In this document: piece after piece, positions 59,199-64,000 of the stretch
How the letters are laid out: every line of letters starts with the position of its first letter
How positions within the stretch are numbered: position 1 is the stretch's first letter
Source: Pseudomonas furukawaii
GTDB taxonomy: Bacteria > Pseudomonadota > Gammaproteobacteria > Pseudomonadales > Pseudomonadaceae
Direction: 5' to 3'
Length of the DNA stretch: 64,000 nt
NCBI RefSeq assembly: GCF_002355475.1
Contig: NZ_AP014862.1
Location: 620,001 to 684,000 of the forward strand
Position numbers and translations under genes: made by a program
Notes under the pieces: model-generated
Told to the model about the DNA's origin: nothing
What the model saw: the letters and a program-made list of their open reading frames with translations, nothing else
Databases searched by the model: none

Positions 59199-60290
59199 AT
59201 GAATTCGTCCGTTTCCGCCCTGTCCACCGCCGCCCAGCCCCTGCACGTCGTCGCCCTGGATACGGCCCCGTCGCCTTCCCGTAGCACCCGCCCCCTGCCC
59301 ACGCCCGCCGAGTTGCGCCGGCGCCTGCCGCTCTCCGTCGAACTCGCCCGCCAGATCCGCGCCCAGCGCGAAGCCGTGCGCGCGGTACTGGACGGCGAGG
59401 ACCCGCGCCTGCTGGTGGTGGTCGGCCCCTGTTCGATCCACGACCCCGATGCCGCCCTCGACTACGCCCGCCGCCTGGCGGCGCTGGCGCCGCTGGTGAG
59501 CGACCAGTTGCTGCTGGTGATGCGCGCCTACGTCGAGAAGCCGCGCACCACCGTGGGCTGGAAGGGCCTGGTGTACGACCCGCACCTGGACGGCAGCGGC
59601 GACATGGCCGAGGGCCTGGCGCTGAGCCGTCGGCTGATGCTGGAGATCGCCGGACTGGGCCTGCCGGTGGCCACCGAGTTGCTGCAGCCGCTGGTGGCGG
59701 GCTACCTGGACGATGCACTGAGCTGGGCGGCCATCGGCGCGCGCACCAGCGAGTCGCAGATCCACCGCGAGATGGTCAGCGGCCTGGACCTGCCGGTGGG
59801 CTTCAAGAACGGCACTGACGGCGGCCTCGGCATCGCCACCGACGCCATGCGCTCGGCGGCCCACGCCCACCAGCACTTCGGCCTCGACGCCCAGGGCCGT
59901 CCGGCGCTGGTGGAAACCGCCGGCAACCCGGACACCCACCTGGTGCTGCGTGGCGGCCACAAGGGCCCGAACCATGACGCCGCCAGTGTGCAGGCGGCCC
60001 GCGAAGGGCTGGAGAAGCTGGGCATCGCGCCGCGCATCCTGGTGGACTGCAGCCATGCCAACAGCGGCAAGGACCCGCTGCGCCAGCCGGCGGTGCTGGC
60101 GGACGTGATCGACCAGCGCCTGGCCGGCCAGGACGCCCTGCGCGGGGTGATGATCGAGAGCCACCTGTTCGACGGCGCCCAGTCGCTCTCCTGCGACCTG
60201 CGCTACGGCGTGTCCATCACCGATGGCTGCCTGGGCTGGGCGGGGACCGAGGCGATGCTGCTGGAGGCGGCGGCGCGCCTGCGGGGGTGA
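59199..60290 (+). CDS. 3-deoxy-7-phosphoheptulonate (DAHP) synthase, class I
   Basis: This enzyme joins phosphoenolpyruvate and erythrose 4-phosphate, the first step of aromatic amino acid synthesis. The product has 363 residues of the AroFGH type. The motifs VVGPCSIHDPDAALDYARRL, MRAYVEKPRTTVGWKGL, PVGFKNGTDG, LRGGHKGPNHD and the metal/substrate segment DCSHANSGKDP are present. GAGGA precedes the ATG by 10 bases. Two aromatic-rich leader ORFs and a terminator upstream suggest attenuation by aromatic amino acids. It lies inside the cobaltochelatase gene set but on the opposite strand, an arrangement also known from P. aeruginosa. Confidence 0.95.
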   Translation: MNSSVSALSTAAQPLHVVALDTAPSPSRSTRPLPTPAELRRRLPLSVELARQIRAQREAVRAVLDGEDPRLLVVVGPCSIHDPDAALDYARRLAALAPLVSDQLLLVMRAYVEKPRTTVGWKGLVYDPHLDGSGDMAEGLALSRRLMLEIAGLGLPVATELLQPLVAGYLDDALSWAAIGARTSESQIHREMVSGLDLPVGFKNGTDGGLGIATDAMRSAAHAHQHFGLDAQGRPALVETAGNPDTHLVLRGGHKGPNHDAASVQAAREGLEKLGIAPRILVDCSHANSGKDPLRQPAVLADVIDQRLAGQDALRGVMIESHLFDGAQSLSCDLRYGVSITDGCLGWAGTEAMLLEAAARLRG

Positions 60291-60310
60291 AGGCTCAGCG
60301 GGCCAAGTTT

Positions 60311-60357
60311 CCCTCACCCCCGGCCCCTCTCCCTCTGGGAGAGGGTTGGGGTGAGGG
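60311..60357. repeat. REP-like double-arm palindrome between convergent genes
   Basis: Outer arms CCCTCACCCC (60311-60320) and GGGGTGAGGG (60348-60357) enclose an inner CCCTCTCCC-TCT-GGGAGAGGG stem. It is a widespread proteobacterial intergenic palindrome, related to 40141-40165. It may also terminate transcription of the DAHP synthase and cobN from both sides. Confidence 0.8.
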
Positions 60358-60397
60358 TGGTTTCCAGCCGCAGGTTGCCATCGACAACCTGCCGAAC

Positions 60398-63300
60398 TCA
60401 CTGCTCCTCGATATCCAGCAACAGGTCCTCGATGGCCTCGCGGTAGTCCCCCGGTTCCTCCCACAGGCCGCGCTGCTGGGCTTCCAGCAGGCGCTCGACG
60501 ATGTCGCGCAGGGACTCGGGGTTGTGCTGCTGGAGGAAGGCGCGGGTGTCGGCATCCAGCAGGTAGGCCTCGGCCAGCAGGGCGTACTGGTGGTCGTCCA
60601 CCAAGCGGGTGGTGGCGTCGAAGGCGAACAGGTAGTCCACCGTCGCGGCCAGTTCGAAGGCGCCCTTGTAGCCGTGGCGCTTCATGCCGGCGATCCACTT
60701 GGGGTTGGCGGCGCGGGCGCGCACCACCCGGCCCAGTTCTTCCCGCAGGCTGCGGATGCGCGGCAGGTCCGGCTGGCTGTGGTCGCCGTGGTAGCTGGCG
60801 ACTTTCTGGCCTCGCAGGGTCTCGGCGGTGGCGAGCATGCCGCCCTGGAACTGGTAGTAGTCGTTGGAATCGAGGATGTCGTGTTCGTGGTTGTCCTGGT
60901 TCTGCAGCACCGCCTGCAGCCCTTCCAGGCGCTCGCCGAAACGTTGCCGGGCGGGGGTACCGGCATCGCTGGCGCCGTAGGCGTAGCCGCCCCAGTTGAG
61001 GTAGGCCTCGGCCAGGTCGGAACGGGTTTCCCAGGTGCGGGCCTCGATCACCCCTTGCACGCCCGCACCGTAGGCACCGGGCTGGGCGCCGAACACCCGC
61101 CAGCCGGCTTCGCGCCGCGCCGCCTCGGCGGGCAGGCCTTCGCCTTCCAGGCGGGCGCGGTCCTGGCGCACGCGGGCGGCGAGGGGGTTGAGGTCGTCGG
61201 GCTCGTCCAGTTCCGCCACCGCCTGCACGGCGGCGTCGAACAGGCGGATGAGGTTGGCGAAGGCGTCGCGGAAGAAGCCCGAGACCCGCAGCGTCACGTC
61301 CACACGCGGGCGGTCCAGCAGCGACAGCGGGAGGATCTCGAAATCCTCCACGCGCTGGCTGCCGGCCTGCCACACCGGGCGCACGCCCAGCAGCGCCATG
61401 GCCTGGGCGAGGTCGTCGCCGCCGGTGCGCATGGTGGCGGTGCCCCAGACGGAGAGGCCGAGCTGGCGCAGGTGATCGCCTTCGTCCTGCAGGTGGCGCT
61501 CCAGCAGCAGGCTGGCGGACTGGAAGCCCAGGCGCCAGGCGGTGGGCGTGGGCAGGTTGCGCACGTCCAGGGTGAAGAAGTTGCGCCCGGTGGGCAGCAC
61601 GTCGAGGCGCCCGCGACTGGGGGCGCCGCTGGGGCCGGGGGGTACGAAGCGCCCGTCCAGCGCGGTCAGCACGCCGCCGATCTCCGCCGCGCCGCAGGCG
61701 TCCAGGGCGGGGGCGATCACCTGCCGCAGGTTGTGGATAACCGCGTCGCTGGCGCGGCCGATGGCTTCGGCGGCCGGGTTGGCGATCAACCGGCGGGCCA
61801 GCAGTTCCAGGCGCTCGCGGGTGTCGCCGTTGCTGCGCCAGGGCTCGTCGCTGATGCCGTCGAGCACGGCGGGGCGCGGGCCTTCCCAGGGCTCGGCCCA
61901 GGAAAGGTCGAGCGGGTCGCGGCCGAGGTTCAGGTCGCTGGCGAGGGCGCGCAGCAGGCTGGCGTTGCCGCCCTTGCCGTCGCCCCGGGGGATGCGCACC
62001 AGGGACAGCAGGGTGTCGTCGCGCAGGCCCGCCACGGGGGACTCGCCGAACAGGTGCAGGCCGTCGCGGATCTGCGATTCCTTGAGGTCGCAGAGGTAGG
62101 CGTCGAGCTGCGGCAGCCAGCTGTCGGCGTCGTCGTTGAGGCTGAGCCCCAACTCGCGGTCGAGGGCGGTGGCCTTCACCAGTTCGAGGATCTCGCCGCG
62201 CAGCTGCACGGCCCGGCGCGGGTCGAGCAGGGAGGCGTCGTAGTACTCGTCGGCCAGGCGCTCCAGATCGCGCAGCGGGCCGTAGGTTTCGGCGCGGGTC
62301 AGCGGCGGCATCAGGTGGTCGATGATCACCGCCTGGGCGCGGCGCTTGGCCTGGGCCCCCTCGCCGGGGTCGTTGACGATGAAGGGGTAGATGTTCGGCA
62401 GCGGGCCCATGACCGCGTCCGGCCAGCATTCGGCGGACAGGCCGACGCCCTTGCCCGGCAGCCATTCGAGGTTGCCGTGCTTGCCGACGTGGACCAGCGC
62501 GTCGGCGCCGAACACTTCGCGCAGCCAGAAGTAGAACGCCAGGTAGCCGTGGGGCGGCACCAGCGACGGGTCGTGGTAGATGGCCGCCGGGTCCAGCTGG
62601 TAGCCCCGTGCCGGCTGGATGCCGACGAAGGCGAGGCCGAAGCGCAGGCCGGCGATCATCATCCGTCCGCTGCGGAACATCGGGTCCTGCTGCGGCTCGC
62701 CCCAGCGTTCGCGCACCGCGCGCTGGTTGGCCTCGGGCAGGCGCGCGAAGCAGGCGAGGTAGTCGGCGAGCGCCAGGCTCTGGGCGCAGGGGCGGGCGTC
62801 GAGGCTGTCGAGGTCATTGCTGACGCCGCCCAGCAGGCTGTGGATAAGTGCCGTGCCGCTCTCCGGCAGGCCGGCCACGGGGTAACCCTGCTGTTCCAGG
62901 GCGCGGAGGATGTTCAGCGCGCCGGCCGGGGTGTCGAGGCCCACGCCGTTGCCGATGCGGCCGTCGCGGGTGGGGTAGTTGGCGAGGATCAGCGCCACCC
63001 GCTTGTCGGCGTTGGGCTTGCGCGCCAGCAGCAGCCAGCGCCGCGCCAGCTCGGCGACGAAGTCCATGCGCTCGACGTGGGGCAGGTAGCAGACCACGTC
63101 GCTCTGGCTGCGCTCGCTGCGCCAGGCCAGGCCCTTGAAGCTGATGGCGCGGGTGATGAGGCGGCCGTCCAGCTCCGGCAGGGCGACGTGCATGGCCAGG
63201 TCGCGGGGGCCCAGGCCCTGGGCGTTGGCTTCCCATTGCGGCTGGTTGTCCAGGCTGCAGATGGCCTGGAACACCGGCACGTCACGGCGGAACGGCCGCA

Positions 63301-64000
63301 GGTTGGGGGCCTCGGGCGCGGACTGGGCGAAGCCGGTGGTGTTGATGATCAGCTCGGCGCCGGCCTCGTCCAGCCAGTCTTCGAGGGTGGCCAGGCAGGC
63401 GGCCTCCTTGAGGCTGGCGACGGCGATGGGCAGCGGGTTGAGGCCCTGGGCGGCGAGGCGCTCGCAGAAGGTGTCGAGGAAGCCGGTGTTCGCCGCCTGC
63501 AGGTGGGTGCGGTAGAACAGCAGCGCCACCACCGGCTGGTCGGCCCGCCAGTCGGCGCGCCAGTGCTCCAGCCCGGCGTTGGGCTGGCGCGGGTGGTAGA
63601 CCGCGACACGGGGCAGCGGCCGGGGCTCATCCCAGGGCATCGCGCGGCCCAGGCAGCGGCTGGCCAGGCAGGCGAACAGCTGCCGGGCGTTGTCCAGCCC
63701 GCCCTGGCGCAGGTAGTGCCAGTAGCGCTCGGCGTCTTCGGCGGGGACGGTGCAGAGCCGCGCCAGCTCCGGGTCGGGGCGGTCGTCACCGGGTACCAGG
63801 ATCAGCCTGGCACCGCGCTCGGCCAGGGCGACCAGTTGCTCGATGCCGTAGCGCCAGTAGCCGACGCCGCCGTGCACCGAGATGAGGATGACCTTGGCGT
63901 GCTGCAGCACCTCGTCGACGTAGAGGTCCACCGAGGCGTGGTTCTGCAGCTGCATGGGGTTGGCCAGGCGCAGGCTCGGGTAGTCCTCCGGCAGCTCGCG
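60398..64000 (-). CDS. cobN: Cobaltochelatase large subunit CobN (5' end outside window)
   Basis: CobN is the large subunit of the aerobic cobaltochelatase, which inserts Co2+ into hydrogenobyrinate a,c-diamide. 1200 residues are visible; the frame is open to the window edge, where the residues RELPEDYPSLRLANP precede the internal Met at 63955. The CobN/magnesium-chelatase H fold is seen throughout, for example VHVGKHGNLEWLPGKGVGLS, HGYLAFYFWLREVFGADAL, GGNASLLRALASDLNLG, WGTATMRTGGDDLAQAMALLG and EARTWETRSDLAEAYLNWGGYAYG. It ends LLLDIEEQ. It is probably the gene upstream of chlI and chlD in the ancestral set, and cobW is expected beyond the window. Confidence 0.97.
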   Translation of the reverse strand, partial: RELPEDYPSLRLANPMQLQNHASVDLYVDEVLQHAKVILISVHGGVGYWRYGIEQLVALAERGARLILVPGDDRPDPELARLCTVPAEDAERYWHYLRQGGLDNARQLFACLASRCLGRAMPWDEPRPLPRVAVYHPRQPNAGLEHWRADWRADQPVVALLFYRTHLQAANTGFLDTFCERLAAQGLNPLPIAVASLKEAACLATLEDWLDEAGAELIINTTGFAQSAPEAPNLRPFRRDVPVFQAICSLDNQPQWEANAQGLGPRDLAMHVALPELDGRLITRAISFKGLAWRSERSQSDVVCYLPHVERMDFVAELARRWLLLARKPNADKRVALILANYPTRDGRIGNGVGLDTPAGALNILRALEQQGYPVAGLPESGTALIHSLLGGVSNDLDSLDARPCAQSLALADYLACFARLPEANQRAVRERWGEPQQDPMFRSGRMMIAGLRFGLAFVGIQPARGYQLDPAAIYHDPSLVPPHGYLAFYFWLREVFGADALVHVGKHGNLEWLPGKGVGLSAECWPDAVMGPLPNIYPFIVNDPGEGAQAKRRAQAVIIDHLMPPLTRAETYGPLRDLERLADEYYDASLLDPRRAVQLRGEILELVKATALDRELGLSLNDDADSWLPQLDAYLCDLKESQIRDGLHLFGESPVAGLRDDTLLSLVRIPRGDGKGGNASLLRALASDLNLGRDPLDLSWAEPWEGPRPAVLDGISDEPWRSNGDTRERLELLARRLIANPAAEAIGRASDAVIHNLRQVIAPALDACGAAEIGGVLTALDGRFVPPGPSGAPSRGRLDVLPTGRNFFTLDVRNLPTPTAWRLGFQSASLLLERHLQDEGDHLRQLGLSVWGTATMRTGGDDLAQAMALLGVRPVWQAGSQRVEDFEILPLSLLDRPRVDVTLRVSGFFRDAFANLIRLFDAAVQAVAELDEPDDLNPLAARVRQDRARLEGEGLPAEAARREAGWRVFGAQPGAYGAGVQGVIEARTWETRSDLAEAYLNWGGYAYGASDAGTPARQRFGERLEGLQAVLQNQDNHEHDILDSNDYYQFQGGMLATAETLRGQKVASYHGDHSQPDLPRIRSLREELGRVVRARAANPKWIAGMKRHGYKGAFELAATVDYLFAFDATTRLVDDHQYALLAEAYLLDADTRAFLQQHNPESLRDIVERLLEAQQRGLWEEPGDYREAIEDLLLDIEEQ

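Overview
The window looks like a Pseudomonas chromosome, high in G+C and probably from the P. aeruginosa/P. resinovorans side of the genus. The evidence is ribosomal-protein sequences and order typical of the genus, the arrangement rplQ - catalase - uvrA - MFS - ssb, a P. aeruginosa-like cobalamin block (CobG/H/I/J facing CobL/CbiD/CobK, and CobN next to a DAHP synthase and ChlI/ChlD), an OprD porin, and Pseudomonas-type REP hairpins.

Layout. 1-15960: the translation core, comprising the fusA 3' end, tuf, and the S10, spc and alpha operons (rpsJ to rplQ, including rpmD and rpmJ), secY and rpoA. Two internal terminators are each fused to a new promoter. 16221-23351: katG, uvrA (convergent), a YajR-like MFS exporter and ssb. 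23481-41921: a hexuronate/aldarate catabolic island. It holds an aldose epimerase divergent from a FadR-type GntR regulator, an EamA permease, a TRAP transporter (three genes), an SMP-30 lactonase and uronate dehydrogenase on the minus strand. On the plus strand are 5-dehydro-4-deoxyglucarate dehydratase, 2-oxoglutarate semialdehyde dehydrogenase, an aldarate MFS permease, galactarate dehydratase and a 2-hydroxyacid dehydrogenase. A complete group IIC intron sits inside a Pseudomonas repeat, and an OprD porin follows. A shared operator (core TYGTACRA) recurs at the regulator, at both central promoters and at the porin, so these genes probably form one regulon. The predicted route is uronate -> aldarolactone -> aldarate -> 5-keto-4-deoxyglucarate -> 2-oxoglutarate semialdehyde -> 2-oxoglutarate.

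42033-46017: a FecI/FecR/TonB-receptor surface-signalling unit with candidate Fur boxes. 46178-54666: cobalamin corrin-ring genes in two divergent operons around a clear cobalamin riboswitch, plus an uncharacterised 2Fe-2S protein. 54668-55269: a ccdAB toxin-antitoxin pair with a palindromic operator. 55283-56863: an MFS gene that appears to carry an internal in-frame deletion, and an orphan hypothetical gene. 57023-58683 and 60398-64000: ChlD-, ChlI- and CobN-like cobaltochelatase subunits. These flank a plus-strand DAHP synthase preceded by two small aromatic-rich ORFs and a strong terminator, which is an apparent attenuation leader.

The most interesting items are the double aromatic leader before the DAHP synthase, the multi-site uronate operator with duplicated promoters, the IIC intron that splits a repeat hairpin, the terminator-embedded promoters in the ribosomal cluster, the deleted MFS gene, and a CcdB lacking the gyrase-poisoning tryptophan. 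Assignments come from reading the sequence and family knowledge; no database search was run.
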